Of a stretch of 64,000 nucleotides of DNA, positions 23,922 to 32,894 are shown piece after piece; the stretch's first letter is position 1, and every line of letters begins with the position of its first letter. The stretch is from positions 1 through 64,000 of the forward strand of contig DASZGY010000023.1 of assembly GCA_035938395.1 (NCBI GenBank). Direction: 5' to 3'. The notes beneath the pieces were generated by a model. It was given only the letters and a program-made list of their open reading frames with translations. It was not told where the DNA came from and made no database searches. Source of the stretch: JALZAA01 sp035938395 (GTDB lineage: Bacteria > Actinomycetota > Acidimicrobiia > IMCC26256 > JACDBD01). The position numbers and the translations under genes were made by a program.

Positions 23922-25856
23922 ATGTCCACCCACGAGCCTCGCCCGGGCGGCTCGGACGAGCCCCGGCTGACGCCCGCCCAGATCGAGCGGCAGGACTTCC
24001 CGAAGGCCCGGAAGGGCCTCGACGAGCGGGAGGTGCGCGCTTTCCTCCGCCGCGTGGCCGACGAGTTCGACGCCATGCACCGGCGACTCGCCGACCTCGA
24101 GAGCCAGCTCCGCCACCCCCCGTTGCCGTCCCGCGACCAACTCGTGGAGCAGGTAGGGCAGGAGGTGGCGCGCACCCTGCGTTCGGCCGAGGAGTCGGCC
24201 GAGAAGGTGGCGCAACGAGCCCGTGAAGAGGCGTCGAGGGTCGAGCGAGCCGCGCGCGAGGAATCGGCGCGCATTCGCACCGAACAGCTCGAGCAGGCGA
24301 ACAAGGACTCGCGCGCGACCGTCGAGACCGCACGCGAGCGGGGTCGGGAGATGGTCGCCGAGGCCCGGGCGCTCCGCGAGCGCGTGCTCTCGGACCTGAA
24401 CCGCAGACGCGACACGCTGCGCGCGTACATCGATCAGCTGCGGGAGGATCGAGATCGCTTCGCCGAGGCGTACCTCGTCGTGCGCGACACGGTGGCCGAT
24501 GCGAACGAGAAGCTCTCGCGCTTCGGCGCCGGTCGTCCGTTCCCACCGGTCACCGCCGACGCCGGGCCGCCGATCTCGTATCCGCCCGACGCGGAGGCGG
24601 CACCGGACCATTCCGTGCCGCGCGGCAGTCCCGTGCCGCGCATCAGTTCCGCGCCGCGCCGTTCCGCGCCCGAACCTCCACCCTGGGTGCAACGCGAGTC
24701 GTCGAAACCCGAACGCGAGCCGCCGTCGACGCAGCCTTCGCCGCGTCCCGCGACCGGTATCGGTCTGGGCGAGCTGCCCGGCCGAGCGGAACCGGAACCA
24801 TCGCCGCCACCGGCGCCATCTCCCGAACCGCAGCCCGAGGCCGCGGAAGCGGCCCCCGCGGCAACCGCCGCGCCGGAACCCGAGCCCGAACCCGAACCGG
24901 AGCCGGAACCGGAACCGGGACCCGTCGCCGAACGCGAGCCGGAACCGGCGCCCGTCGCGTCCGAGCCCGAGCCGCAACCGGCGTCCGAGCCCGACAGCGA
25001 CGTCGACGCCCTCTTCGAGCGCATTCGCGGCATGCGGGGGCAAACGGTCGAGGAGCCCCGCATCGACTTCGACGACGCCGGCGCGAAGGTCGTCGGTGGC
25101 GAGGCCGATCACGAGGCGGACGTGGCGGACGGGGACGTCCTCGTCGAGTCGGCGCCCGTACCGCGCCCGGCGGCGACCGACGGCGACCCCGAGCTGCTGG
25201 CGCGGCGCGACGAGCTCCTCACCCCGATCGCCCGCGAGCTCGTCCGGCACTGCAAGCGCGTCCTGCAGAACGAGCAGAACGAGATCCTCGACGCGCTGCG
25301 GCGCCAGCGTCGCCGCCCGACCCCGGAGAAGCTCCTGCCGCCGCTCTCCCAACAGGTGACGGCCTGGTCGGAGGTGCTGGCTCCGGCGATCGTCGAGGCG
25401 TACGTCGCGGCACGCACTGCTGCCGAACCGGACGGGGGGCCCGTGAGCGACGCTCCGCAGCGGATGGTCACCGGCATGGTCGAGGTTCTCGTCACACCGT
25501 TGCGCGACCGCCTTCTCGCGGCCGTCGACGAGACGCTCGGCGACGACGCCAACCCCGACGTGATCGCCCATCGCATTGGCGCGCGCTACCGCGAATGGAA
25601 GGGAGAGGAGCTCGACAACCGCATCAGCGATCTGCTCGCCGCCGTGTACGCACGCGGTGTCTACGACGCCGCGCCGGAAGGAGCACTCCTCCGTTGGGTT
25701 CCCGCCGAGCAGGGCCAGTGCCCGGACGCCGACGACAACGCGCTCGAGCCCACACGGCGCGGGGAGGGCTTCCCGACCGGTCAGCCCTTCCCGCCTGCGC
25801 ATCCCGGTTGCCGGTGCCTGCTCGCAGTCGTGGACGAACCGCGCGGCTCCGCGTGA
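23922..25856 (+). CDS. DivIVA-domain coiled-coil protein with a phage MuF-like C-terminal domain
   Basis: 644-residue protein of unusual architecture. Residues about 15-60 are a DivIVA/Wag31-like lipid-binding N-domain (TPAQIERQDFPKARKGLDER then EVRAFLRRVADEFDAM). About 60-190 is an uninterrupted Arg/Glu-rich coiled coil. About 195-370 is a low-complexity linker rich in Pro, Glu and Ser, including a run of Glu-Pro pairs. About 415-644 is a helical domain ending with YREWKGEELDNRISDLLAAV, LLRWVPAEQGQCPDADDN and PPAHPGCRCLLAVVDE, the pattern seen at the C-terminus of phage Mu gpF/SPP1 gp7 head proteins. DivIVA proteins mark curved membrane at poles and septa. ATG 23922 is chosen over TTG 23913. 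Function of the tail is unknown. Confidence 0.8.
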   Translation: MSTHEPRPGGSDEPRLTPAQIERQDFPKARKGLDEREVRAFLRRVADEFDAMHRRLADLESQLRHPPLPSRDQLVEQVGQEVARTLRSAEESAEKVAQRAREEASRVERAAREESARIRTEQLEQANKDSRATVETARERGREMVAEARALRERVLSDLNRRRDTLRAYIDQLREDRDRFAEAYLVVRDTVADANEKLSRFGAGRPFPPVTADAGPPISYPPDAEAAPDHSVPRGSPVPRISSAPRRSAPEPPPWVQRESSKPEREPPSTQPSPRPATGIGLGELPGRAEPEPSPPPAPSPEPQPEAAEAAPAATAAPEPEPEPEPEPEPEPGPVAEREPEPAPVASEPEPQPASEPDSDVDALFERIRGMRGQTVEEPRIDFDDAGAKVVGGEADHEADVADGDVLVESAPVPRPAATDGDPELLARRDELLTPIARELVRHCKRVLQNEQNEILDALRRQRRRPTPEKLLPPLSQQVTAWSEVLAPAIVEAYVAARTAAEPDGGPVSDAPQRMVTGMVEVLVTPLRDRLLAAVDETLGDDANPDVIAHRIGARYREWKGEELDNRISDLLAAVYARGVYDAAPEGALLRWVPAEQGQCPDADDNALEPTRRGEGFPTGQPFPPAHPGCRCLLAVVDEPRGSA

Positions 25857-25911
25857 GCGCTTGACCGCGCGACCAAGAAGCTCGATACCCCGGCAGTAGG
25901 CTTCGCCACCG

Positions 25912-28872
25912 ATGCGGGTGCCTACAGCACAAGGTCGCCGGCGCGGCCTTCGCGTGCGCGGGTGGATCATCGCCGGTGTCATCCTGCTGGTGATCCTCCT
26001 GTTCAGCTTGCGGGGGCTGGCGGGCTTCTACACCGATTTCCTGTGGTTCGATTCCGTCGGCCAGGGCGGCACCTGGCGAGAGCTGCTCTCGGCCAAGGTC
26101 GTGCCGGCGCTCGTCTTCACGGTCGTGTTCTTCGTGATCATGCTGACGAGCCTGCTGATCGCAGATCGCCTCGCCCCGAAGTACCGGTCCATGGGGCCCG
26201 AGGACGAGCTCGTCGAGCGGTACCAGAACTTCGTGTCGGACTACCAGGGCCGCATCCGCATCGGCGTCGCCCTGTTCTTCGCGTTGATCGCGGGCGTAGG
26301 CGTCTCCTCGCAATGGCAGGAGTGGGTGCTCTTCACGCACCGGGTCGACTTCGGCGTCAAGGACCCGCAGTTCAACAAGGACATCGGCTTCTACGTCTTC
26401 CAGCTCCCGTTCCTGCGCTTCATCGCCAACTGGCTCTTCGCCGGCCTCGTGATCGTGCTGCTCGTGACGGCCGTCGCGCACTACCTCAACGGCGGCATCC
26501 GCTTCCAGAGCCCGTTCCAGCGGGTGACGCCACAGGTCAAGGCGCACCTCTCCGTGATCCTCGCCGTCATGGCGCTCGTCAAGACGGCGCAGTACTACCT
26601 CGACCGCTTCAACCTCGACTTCTCGCAACGCGGTGTCGTCACCGGGGCCAGCTACACGGACGTGAAAGCCCAGCTCCCGGCGCTGAACCTGTTGATCTTC
26701 ATCTCGATCGTCGCCGCCGGGTTGTTCATCTGGAACATCTGGCGGCGGGGCTGGGTGCTCCCGATCATCGCGGTCGGGCTCTGGGGGTTCGTCTCGATCG
26801 TGATCGGCACCATCTATCCCGCCGGGGTCCAGAAGTTTCGGGTGGAGCCCAACGAGTTCCAGAACGAGCAGCGCTACATCGAGCGCAACATCGCGTCGAC
26901 GCGGAACGCGTTCGGGCTCGCCTCCGTCAAGGACCAGCCCTTCGACTATCAGCAGAACCTCGACGCCTCGGTCGTCAACCAGAACAGGCCATCCATCGAC
27001 AACGCGCGCCTGTGGGATCCGAACGTCATCCAGTCGACGTACCAGTCGCTCCAGGGCCTCCAGACCTTCTACAAGGTCGACAACGTCGACGTTGACCGCT
27101 ACACCGTCGGCGACCAGACCCAACAGGTCGTGCTCTCGGCGCGCGAGATCAGCCAGGGTGAGCTTCCGAGCCAGTCGTGGGTGAACCAGCACCTCGTGTA
27201 CACACACGGTTACGGGATCATCGCTTCGCCGACGAACGTCTCCGCCCAGGACGGGAACCCCGACTTCCTCCTCAGCGGGATTCCCGTCCCCAAGGACGCC
27301 CCGATCACCCTCAACCAGCCCGGCTTGTATTTCGGCGAGCACCAACCCGGCTACGCGCTCGTGGACGCCAAGCAACAAGAGTTCGACTACTCGCGGCCCG
27401 GTCGAGCCGACGCGACAACGCGCTACAAGGGCAAGGACGGCGTCAAGCTCGACAACCCGATCCGCCGGGCCGCGTTCGCGCTGCGTTTCGGCGACATCAA
27501 CCCGCTCATCTCGGGGCAGGTCGGTGGCGGCACGAAGGTGCTGTACGTCCGCGACATCAAGGATCGCGTGACCAAGCTCGCCCCGTTCCTGAACTTCGAT
27601 GCGGATCCGTACCCGGTCGTGAGCGGCGGGCGCGTGACGTGGGTGCTCGACGCGTACACAACGACGAGTCGTTATCCGTACTCGCAGATGACGTCGGGAC
27701 CGAGCGACTCGGGTCTCAGCCACAACTTCAACTACGTCCGCAACTCGGTGAAGGCGACGGTCGACGCCTACGACGGCACGGTGAAGTTCTACGTGATCGA
27801 CCCCAAGGACCCACTGATCCGGTCGTACCGGAAGGCGTTCCCCGACCTGTTCACCGACTTCAGCAAGATGCCGAAGGACCTTCAGGCGCACCTGCGCTAC
27901 CCCGAGGACCTGTTCCGGGTGCAGTCGGACATCTACTCCCGCTACCACGTCACCGAGAGCCGGCGCTTCTACCAGGGGAGCGCAAAGTGGCTCCTGTCCC
28001 CCGACCCCGGCTCGGGCCCGCTGACGGCGGCACAGCTGCAGGCGGTTGCTCCGACCCCGGACTCGACGACCGGCAGGGGGAGGGGCGGCGCGACCTCGAC
28101 CAGCGAGCGAATGCGGCCCTACTACCTCTACATCAACCAGCCGGGAGAGCAGCAGCCGAGCTTCATCATCCTCCAGCCGTTCGTGCCGGTGTCGGCCGGG
28201 AACAAACAGACGCGCCTGGTTTCGTTCATGACCGCGAGCTCGGATCCGAGGAACTACGGCCAACTGTCGGCATTCGAGATGCCGCAAGGGGAGTCCGTTC
28301 TGGGACCGGTGCAGATCGACAACCGGATCAAGAGCACGCCGGCCGTTTCCCAACAGCTCACGCTGCTGAACCAGCAGGGCTCGACCGTGATCCAGGGGAG
28401 CCTGCAGCTCATCCCCGTCGGCAACTCGATTCTCTACATTCGCCCCTTCTACGTGCAGGCGGCCGGAGCATCGAGCTATCCGCAGTTCCGCTTCGTCGTC
28501 GTCGCGTATGCCGGGCAAGACCCCGTCCTCGCCTCGACGGTCAACGACGGCCTCGCGCAACTGTTCGGCCAGCCACCGACGCAACCACTGCCCGGTGGTG
28601 GCGCGGCGCCGGCGGCGCCGGCGACCCCGCCCGCGGGCGGCAACGTGCAGGACCTACTGAACCAGGCCGCCGCGAAATACCAGCAGGCCCAGGATGCGTT
28701 GCGTGGGGGCGATCTCGGTACCTATCAGCAATTGATCAATCAGGTCGGCGACCTCCTCAACCAGGCTCGCCAGGCGGCCGGCGGGACGAGCGGCGGCGCG
28801 TCGACCCCGACCCCGACGACGACCGCACCCGCTCGTCAGACTGCTGCCAAGGGCGGTGCCGCCGAGCCCTGA
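25912..28872 (+). CDS. UPF0182 family large membrane protein
   Basis: 986-residue integral membrane protein of the UPF0182 (COG1615) family found in actinobacteria and some other lineages. The N-terminal third has about seven membrane helices, including GWIIAGVILLVILLFSLRGL, FYTDFLWFDSVGQGGTWREL and LLIFISIVAAGLFIWNIW. The remainder is a large extracytoplasmic region with NEFQNEQRYIERNIASTRNA, YSRPGRADATTRYKG and RRFYQGSAKWLLSPDPG, all typical of the family. The C-terminal tail is Gly/Pro/Thr/Ala-rich with a short amphipathic stretch (LLNQAAAKYQQAQDALRGGD). Length and order match the family, whose function is unknown. No ribosome site is obvious before ATG 25912. Confidence 0.92.
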   Translation: MRVPTAQGRRRGLRVRGWIIAGVILLVILLFSLRGLAGFYTDFLWFDSVGQGGTWRELLSAKVVPALVFTVVFFVIMLTSLLIADRLAPKYRSMGPEDELVERYQNFVSDYQGRIRIGVALFFALIAGVGVSSQWQEWVLFTHRVDFGVKDPQFNKDIGFYVFQLPFLRFIANWLFAGLVIVLLVTAVAHYLNGGIRFQSPFQRVTPQVKAHLSVILAVMALVKTAQYYLDRFNLDFSQRGVVTGASYTDVKAQLPALNLLIFISIVAAGLFIWNIWRRGWVLPIIAVGLWGFVSIVIGTIYPAGVQKFRVEPNEFQNEQRYIERNIASTRNAFGLASVKDQPFDYQQNLDASVVNQNRPSIDNARLWDPNVIQSTYQSLQGLQTFYKVDNVDVDRYTVGDQTQQVVLSAREISQGELPSQSWVNQHLVYTHGYGIIASPTNVSAQDGNPDFLLSGIPVPKDAPITLNQPGLYFGEHQPGYALVDAKQQEFDYSRPGRADATTRYKGKDGVKLDNPIRRAAFALRFGDINPLISGQVGGGTKVLYVRDIKDRVTKLAPFLNFDADPYPVVSGGRVTWVLDAYTTTSRYPYSQMTSGPSDSGLSHNFNYVRNSVKATVDAYDGTVKFYVIDPKDPLIRSYRKAFPDLFTDFSKMPKDLQAHLRYPEDLFRVQSDIYSRYHVTESRRFYQGSAKWLLSPDPGSGPLTAAQLQAVAPTPDSTTGRGRGGATSTSERMRPYYLYINQPGEQQPSFIILQPFVPVSAGNKQTRLVSFMTASSDPRNYGQLSAFEMPQGESVLGPVQIDNRIKSTPAVSQQLTLLNQQGSTVIQGSLQLIPVGNSILYIRPFYVQAAGASSYPQFRFVVVAYAGQDPVLASTVNDGLAQLFGQPPTQPLPGGGAAPAAPATPPAGGNVQDLLNQAAAKYQQAQDALRGGDLGTYQQLINQVGDLLNQARQAAGGTSGGASTPTPTTTAPARQTAAKGGAAEP

Positions 28873-28913
28873 CCGGGCGGCAGGGGCGGGGAATCGAGCG
28901 GAATCGGGGGGGA

Positions 28914-28959
28914 TTGTTCGGATGGCCCCCGGATTGTTACTATCTACGTAGTGGAAATC
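28914..28959 (+). promoter_or_regulatory. suf operon promoter with palindromic operator ACTAT-N4-GTAGT
   Basis: TTGTTC (28914-28919) and TACTAT (28938-28943) form a plausible -35/-10 pair with an 18-base spacer. The inverted repeat ACTAT (28939-28943) / GTAGT (28948-28952) overlaps the -10 and is followed by GGAAATC. The segment GTAGTGGAAATC is repeated exactly in front of the second sufC (40909-40920), which argues for a common regulator of Fe-S assembly genes. The 5' leader would be about 80 bases. Confidence 0.6.
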
Positions 28960-29028
28960 CCCGGAACCCCTGTCCCCCGGGGCGTTTCGGAGTCTGAGAC
29001 CGCCACCCGGTAGCGGAGGCGAGGGCGT

Positions 29029-30438
29029 ATGGCTGTCAGCGGAATCGATCTCGGCAAGTACAAGCTCGGCTGGGCCGACAGCACGGACGACTACGCCTAC
29101 ATCCCGAAGAAGGGCCTGAACGAGGAGATCGTCCGCGAGATCTCCGGGCAGAAGTCCGAGCCCGACTGGATGCGGGACTTCCGGCTGAAGTCGCTGAAGC
29201 GGTTCGAGCGCAAGCCGATGCTCGACTGGTTCGCCAAGAACATGCCGACCATCGACTTCGACGACATCTACTACTACCTGAAGCCGACCGACAAGGGAGA
29301 GGTCGCCGACAGCTGGGACATGCTCCCCGAGTCGATGAAGGCCACGTACGAGAAGCTCGGCATCCCCGAGGCGGAGCGGAAGTATCTCGCGGGCGTCACG
29401 GCGCAGTTCGAGAGCGAGACCGTCTACCACAAGAACCGTGACGAGCTGGCCAAGCAGGGTGTCCTGTTCACCGACATGGACACCGCAGTGCGCGAGTACC
29501 CCGAGATCGTGCGCGAGCACTTCGCCACGGTCATCCCCCCGGGTGACAACAAGTTCGCCGCGCTCAACTCGACCGTGTGGTCGGGCGGCTCGTTCATCTA
29601 CGTGCCGCCGGGCGTGCACGTCGAGATGCCGCTGCAGGCGTACTTCCGCATCAACGCCGAGAACGCGGGCCAGTTCGAGCGGACGCTGATCATCGCCGAC
29701 GAGGGCGCTTCGGTGCACTACGTCGAGGGGTGCTCGGCGCCGATCTACACGGGCGACTCGCTGCACTCGGCCGTGGTGGAGCTCGTCGCCAAGCCCGGCG
29801 CGCGCATCCGGTACACGACCATCCAGAACTGGTCGCCGAACGTCTACAACCTGGTCACGAAGCGGGCGAAGGCCGAGCGTGAGGCGACCGTCGAGTGGAT
29901 CGACGGCAACATCGGTTCGAAGTTGACGATGAAGTACCCGTCGGTCGTGATGACGGGGCCGAAGGCCCACGGCGAGGTGCTGTCGGTGGCGTACGCCGGC
30001 GAAGGCATGCACCAGGACGCCGGCGCCAAGATGACCCACGTCGCGCCCGACACCACGTCCATCATCGAGTCGAAGTCGATCTCGAAGGACGGCGGGCGCA
30101 CGACCTACCGCGGCCTGGTGAAGGTCGAGGAGGGCGCGCACAACGTGAAGAGCCACGTGCGCTGCGACGCGCTGATCCTCGACGAGGACAGCCGGTCCGA
30201 CACCTACCCGTACATGGAGATCGAGGAGAAGGACGCCCGCATCGGGCACGAGGCCACGGTCTCGAAGGTCGGTGAGGACCAGATCTTCTACCTGATGAGC
30301 CGCGGGCTCAGCGAGCAGCAGGCGACGGCGATGATCGTGAACGGCTTCATCGAGCCGATCGTGAAGACGCTGCCGATGGAGTACGCCGTCGAGCTGAGCC
30401 GCCTGATCGAGCTCAACATGGAAGGAGCGGTTGGCTAA
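29029..30438 (+). CDS. sufB: Fe-S cluster assembly scaffold SufB
   Basis: Core scaffold subunit of the SufBCD complex on which Fe-S clusters are assembled; 469 residues, the standard length. Family segments include EPDWMRDFRLKSLKRFE, the FTDMDTAVREYPEIVREHF region, SGGSFIYVPPGVHVEMPLQA, HYVEGCSAPIYTGDSLHSAV with the cluster-related cysteine, IRYTTIQNWSPNVYNLVTKR, and GHEATVSKVGEDQIFYLMSR. GGAGG lies upstream of ATG 29029. sufD follows with an 8-base overlap, then a Rieske protein and sufC, so the four form one operon. Confidence 0.97.
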   Translation: MAVSGIDLGKYKLGWADSTDDYAYIPKKGLNEEIVREISGQKSEPDWMRDFRLKSLKRFERKPMLDWFAKNMPTIDFDDIYYYLKPTDKGEVADSWDMLPESMKATYEKLGIPEAERKYLAGVTAQFESETVYHKNRDELAKQGVLFTDMDTAVREYPEIVREHFATVIPPGDNKFAALNSTVWSGGSFIYVPPGVHVEMPLQAYFRINAENAGQFERTLIIADEGASVHYVEGCSAPIYTGDSLHSAVVELVAKPGARIRYTTIQNWSPNVYNLVTKRAKAEREATVEWIDGNIGSKLTMKYPSVVMTGPKAHGEVLSVAYAGEGMHQDAGAKMTHVAPDTTSIIESKSISKDGGRTTYRGLVKVEEGAHNVKSHVRCDALILDEDSRSDTYPYMEIEEKDARIGHEATVSKVGEDQIFYLMSRGLSEQQATAMIVNGFIEPIVKTLPMEYAVELSRLIELNMEGAVG

Positions 30439-31744
30439 CCGCTCCATGACTGCGTTCACGCCTGAAGCCGCACGTGCGCTCGGCGGGCCGGACTGGCTCG
30501 TCGAGCGTCGTCTTGCTGCGGCCGAGCAGCTCGACGGGATCACCTGGCCCACCGACGCCGAGGAGATCTGGCGCTACAGCCGGATCGGCGAGCTCGATCT
30601 CGATCGCTTCCGTCCGCCGTCGCGCGACGAGCTGGGCGAGCCCGGGCCGGAGCCGGCGCCGGGCGGCGGGCCGGTCGCGGCCGAGGCAGGCGAGCGCGCC
30701 GGCCTGGTGGTCGTGCGCAACGGGCGGGTCGTGCACCACGAGCTCGACGACACGCTCGTCGCCAAGGGCGTCCTCGTCTGCGGCCTCGCCACGTGCGAGG
30801 AGGCCGACGTCGCGGCGGTGCTGGGGACGTGCTCGCAGGCTTCGCCCGACGCGTTCACCGTGCTGCACGACGCGTTCCTCGCCGGAGGCGCGTTCATCAA
30901 GGTCCCCGCCGGCGTCGTCGTCGACAAGCCGATCATCGTGCTGCACTGGTCCGAGGGCGAGGGCCTGGCGACGTTCCCGCACACGTTGGTCGCGGCCGAG
31001 GAGAGCTCCGAGGTCACCGTTGTCGACCGCTTCGGCTCACCGGAGGTCGGCGGCGCCGGTCATCTCGTCGACGCCGTGGTCGAGCTCCTGGTCGGCGACA
31101 ACGCCCGGCTCCGGTACCTGTCGGTCCAGGAACACGGGCCGCACACGTGGCAGGTCGCGCTGCAGCGCGCCCACGTCGGAAGAGACGCCTCCCTGCATTC
31201 GTCGGCCGTGGCGCTGGGCGGTGACTACGCGCGGCTGCGTAGCGAGTCGCTGCTCGCGGGCGACAACTCAGAGAGCGATCTCATGGCCGTCTACTTCGGC
31301 GACCATACGCAGATGCTCGACTTCCGCACCCTCCAGGACCACGACGCCGCCGGCACGCGCAGTGACCTCCTGTTCAAGGGCGCGGTCGAGGATCAGGCCC
31401 ATTCCGTCTACTCGGGCCTCATCCGGCTCCGTCCCAGCGCCCGGAAGGCCAACGCGAGCCAGACCAACCGCAACCTCGTGCTCACCGAGGGCGCGGGGGC
31501 CGAGTCGATCCCGAACCTCGAGATCGAGGCCAACGACGTGAGGTGCTCGCACGCGAGCGCCGTCGGCCCCATCGACGAGGACCAGCTCTACTACCTCGAG
31601 AGCCGCGGCGTGCCGCCGGCGGAGGCGGAGCGCCTGATCGTGCTCGGGTTCTTCGACGACGTGCTCGACCGGCTGCCGATCCCGACGCTCGCGCGCGCGC
31701 TCCGTCGCACCGTGGTCGAGAAGGTGGAGCACCGGCGTGGGTGA
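30431..31744 (+). CDS. sufD: Fe-S cluster assembly protein SufD
   Basis: SufB paralogue that forms the SufBC2D complex; 437 residues. Visible family features are WRYSRIGELDLDRFRPPSRDE near the N-terminus, GGAFIKVPAGVVVDKPIIVL, the histidine-bearing YLSVQEHGPHTWQVALQRA, YFGDHTQMLDFRTLQDH, AVEDQAHSVYSGLIRLRP and IDEDQLYYLESRGVPPAEAE. Start TTG 30431 lies within the end of sufB with AAGGAG at 30422-30427; ATG 30446 just after the sufB stop is an alternative with poorer spacing. The stop overlaps the start of the Rieske gene. Confidence 0.95.
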   Translation: MANRSMTAFTPEAARALGGPDWLVERRLAAAEQLDGITWPTDAEEIWRYSRIGELDLDRFRPPSRDELGEPGPEPAPGGGPVAAEAGERAGLVVVRNGRVVHHELDDTLVAKGVLVCGLATCEEADVAAVLGTCSQASPDAFTVLHDAFLAGGAFIKVPAGVVVDKPIIVLHWSEGEGLATFPHTLVAAEESSEVTVVDRFGSPEVGGAGHLVDAVVELLVGDNARLRYLSVQEHGPHTWQVALQRAHVGRDASLHSSAVALGGDYARLRSESLLAGDNSESDLMAVYFGDHTQMLDFRTLQDHDAAGTRSDLLFKGAVEDQAHSVYSGLIRLRPSARKANASQTNRNLVLTEGAGAESIPNLEIEANDVRCSHASAVGPIDEDQLYYLESRGVPPAEAERLIVLGFFDDVLDRLPIPTLARALRRTVVEKVEHRRG

Positions 31745-32051
31745 CCTCCGGGTGTGCTCGGTGAAGGACGTCGAAGCGGGCTCGGCCAAGCGGTTCGACG
31801 TCGACGGTCTGCGCCTGTGCGTGGTGCGCATCGGCGACGACTTCTACGTCGTCGACGACACGTGCTCGCACGCCGACTACTCGCTGGCGGAGGGCGACGT
31901 GTGGGAGGACGAGCGCGAGATCGAGTGCCCGAAGCACGGCTCGACGTTCTCGCTCGAGACCGGGGAACCGGCCACCCTGCCTGCCACGCAGCCGGTGCGG
32001 GTGTACGACGTCAACATCGACGGCGACGACGTGGTGGTGACGAACGCGTGA
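31737..32051 (+). CDS. Rieske-type [2Fe-2S] ferredoxin of the suf operon
   Basis: Small soluble Rieske protein, 104 residues, binding one [2Fe-2S] cluster through Cys43 and His45 (CSHADYSL) and Cys64 and His67 (CPKHGSTF). The rest fits the non-heme ferredoxin subunits of aromatic dioxygenases, but in actinobacteria such a gene is a regular member of the suf operon and probably supplies electrons for cluster assembly (inference). Start GTG 31737 overlaps the sufD stop by 8 bases, and its own stop overlaps the sufC GTG (GTGA), so translation is coupled along the operon. Confidence 0.95.
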   Translation: MGDLRVCSVKDVEAGSAKRFDVDGLRLCVVRIGDDFYVVDDTCSHADYSLAEGDVWEDEREIECPKHGSTFSLETGEPATLPATQPVRVYDVNIDGDDVVVTNA

Positions 32052-32875
32052 GCACGCTACGGATCGCCGGGTTGCGGGTTGCCGTCGACGGCCAGGAGAT
32101 CTTGCGCGGCGTCGACCTCGAGATCGCCTCGGGCGATGTCCACGCCCTCATGGGTCCGAACGGCTCGGGGAAGTCGACGCTGGCGCACGCGCTCATGGGC
32201 CGCCCCGAGTACGAGATCCTCGGCGGCTCGGTCACGCTCGACGGTCAGGAGCTCCTGGGTCTGCCGACGTGGGAGCGCGCGGCCAACGGGTTGTTCCTCG
32301 CGATGCAGTACCCGGTTGAAGTGCCCGGCGTGCGGCTAGTCGACTTTCTTGCCGCCGCCATCCGTGGTCGCGGCGGGGAGCCGAACGGGTTGACGGACCG
32401 GCTCGCAAGCGAGGCGGAGCGCCTCGCCGTCGGCGACCAGTTCCTGACCCGCGGCATCAACGTCGAGTTTTCCGGCGGCGAGCAGAAGCGCGCCGAGACG
32501 CTCCAGCTCGCGGTCCTCGAGCCCAAGATCGCGGTGCTCGACGAGATCGACTCCGGCCTCGACGTCGATGCACTCCGGGACGTCGCCCGGCGGGTCGAGG
32601 CGATGACCGAGGAGAGCAGCCTCGGCGTGCTCGCCATCACCCACTACGCCCGGCTGCTGAGCGAGCTGCGCGCCGACCGGGTGCACGTGCTCATGGCGGG
32701 ACGCGTCGTCACGAGCGGCGGGCCCGAGCTCGCCGACGAGCTCGAACGGGTCGGCTACGAAGGCTTGGCCGCGGAGCTCGGCGTCGAAACGCTCGCGGTC
32801 GAGACCGCCCGCGAGCAGGAGCCCTTCACCGACACGACGATCGAGTCGAACCCCTTCTCCGACCCCCTGGCGTAG
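32048..32875 (+). CDS. sufC: SufC ATPase, first copy
   Basis: Soluble ABC-type ATPase of the SufBCD complex, 275 residues. Walker A is MGPNGSGKST, the signature FSGGEQKRAETLQLA and Walker B IAVLDEIDSGLDVDAL are SufC-specific. The C-terminal tail of about 30 residues (ELGVETLAVETAREQEPFTD) is longer than in the second copy at 40103-40882. GTG 32048 overlaps the Rieske stop. Its position in the sufB-sufD operon makes it the likely partner of that scaffold; the second copy sits with sufS and sufU. The gene ends in a short inverted repeat shared with the convergent transpeptidase gene. Confidence 0.95.
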   Translation: MSTLRIAGLRVAVDGQEILRGVDLEIASGDVHALMGPNGSGKSTLAHALMGRPEYEILGGSVTLDGQELLGLPTWERAANGLFLAMQYPVEVPGVRLVDFLAAAIRGRGGEPNGLTDRLASEAERLAVGDQFLTRGINVEFSGGEQKRAETLQLAVLEPKIAVLDEIDSGLDVDALRDVARRVEAMTEESSLGVLAITHYARLLSELRADRVHVLMAGRVVTSGGPELADELERVGYEGLAAELGVETLAVETAREQEPFTDTTIESNPFSDPLA

Positions 32876-32894
32876 CCCTCAGCAGGCGCTACGC
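32870..32894. terminator. Short inverted repeat over two convergent stop codons
   Basis: GCGTAGC (32870-32876) and GCTACGC (32888-32894) form a 7-bp perfect stem with an 11-base loop. The left arm contains the sufC stop and the right arm contains codons at the end of the L,D-transpeptidase gene, so a single small hairpin may end both transcripts. Confidence 0.4.

Noticed and set aside
24874..24930. Tandem repeat tract in the DivIVA-domain gene
   Set aside because: The repeats encode alternating Glu-Pro in a disordered linker and vary in synonymous codons; this is a protein low-complexity segment rather than a repeat locus or CRISPR array.
25861..25877. TTGACCGCGCGACCAA as a third TetR-type operator
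   Set aside because: The right half is CGACCAA, not CGGTCAA, so it is not an inverted repeat of the type seen at 33950 and 56850.
25624..28584. Very long antisense open frame opposite the UPF0182 gene
   Set aside because: The predicted protein is low-complexity Asp/Glu/Val/Arg-rich with no family motif. It is the mirror of codon bias in a GC-rich gene, while the plus-strand frame matches UPF0182 along its length.
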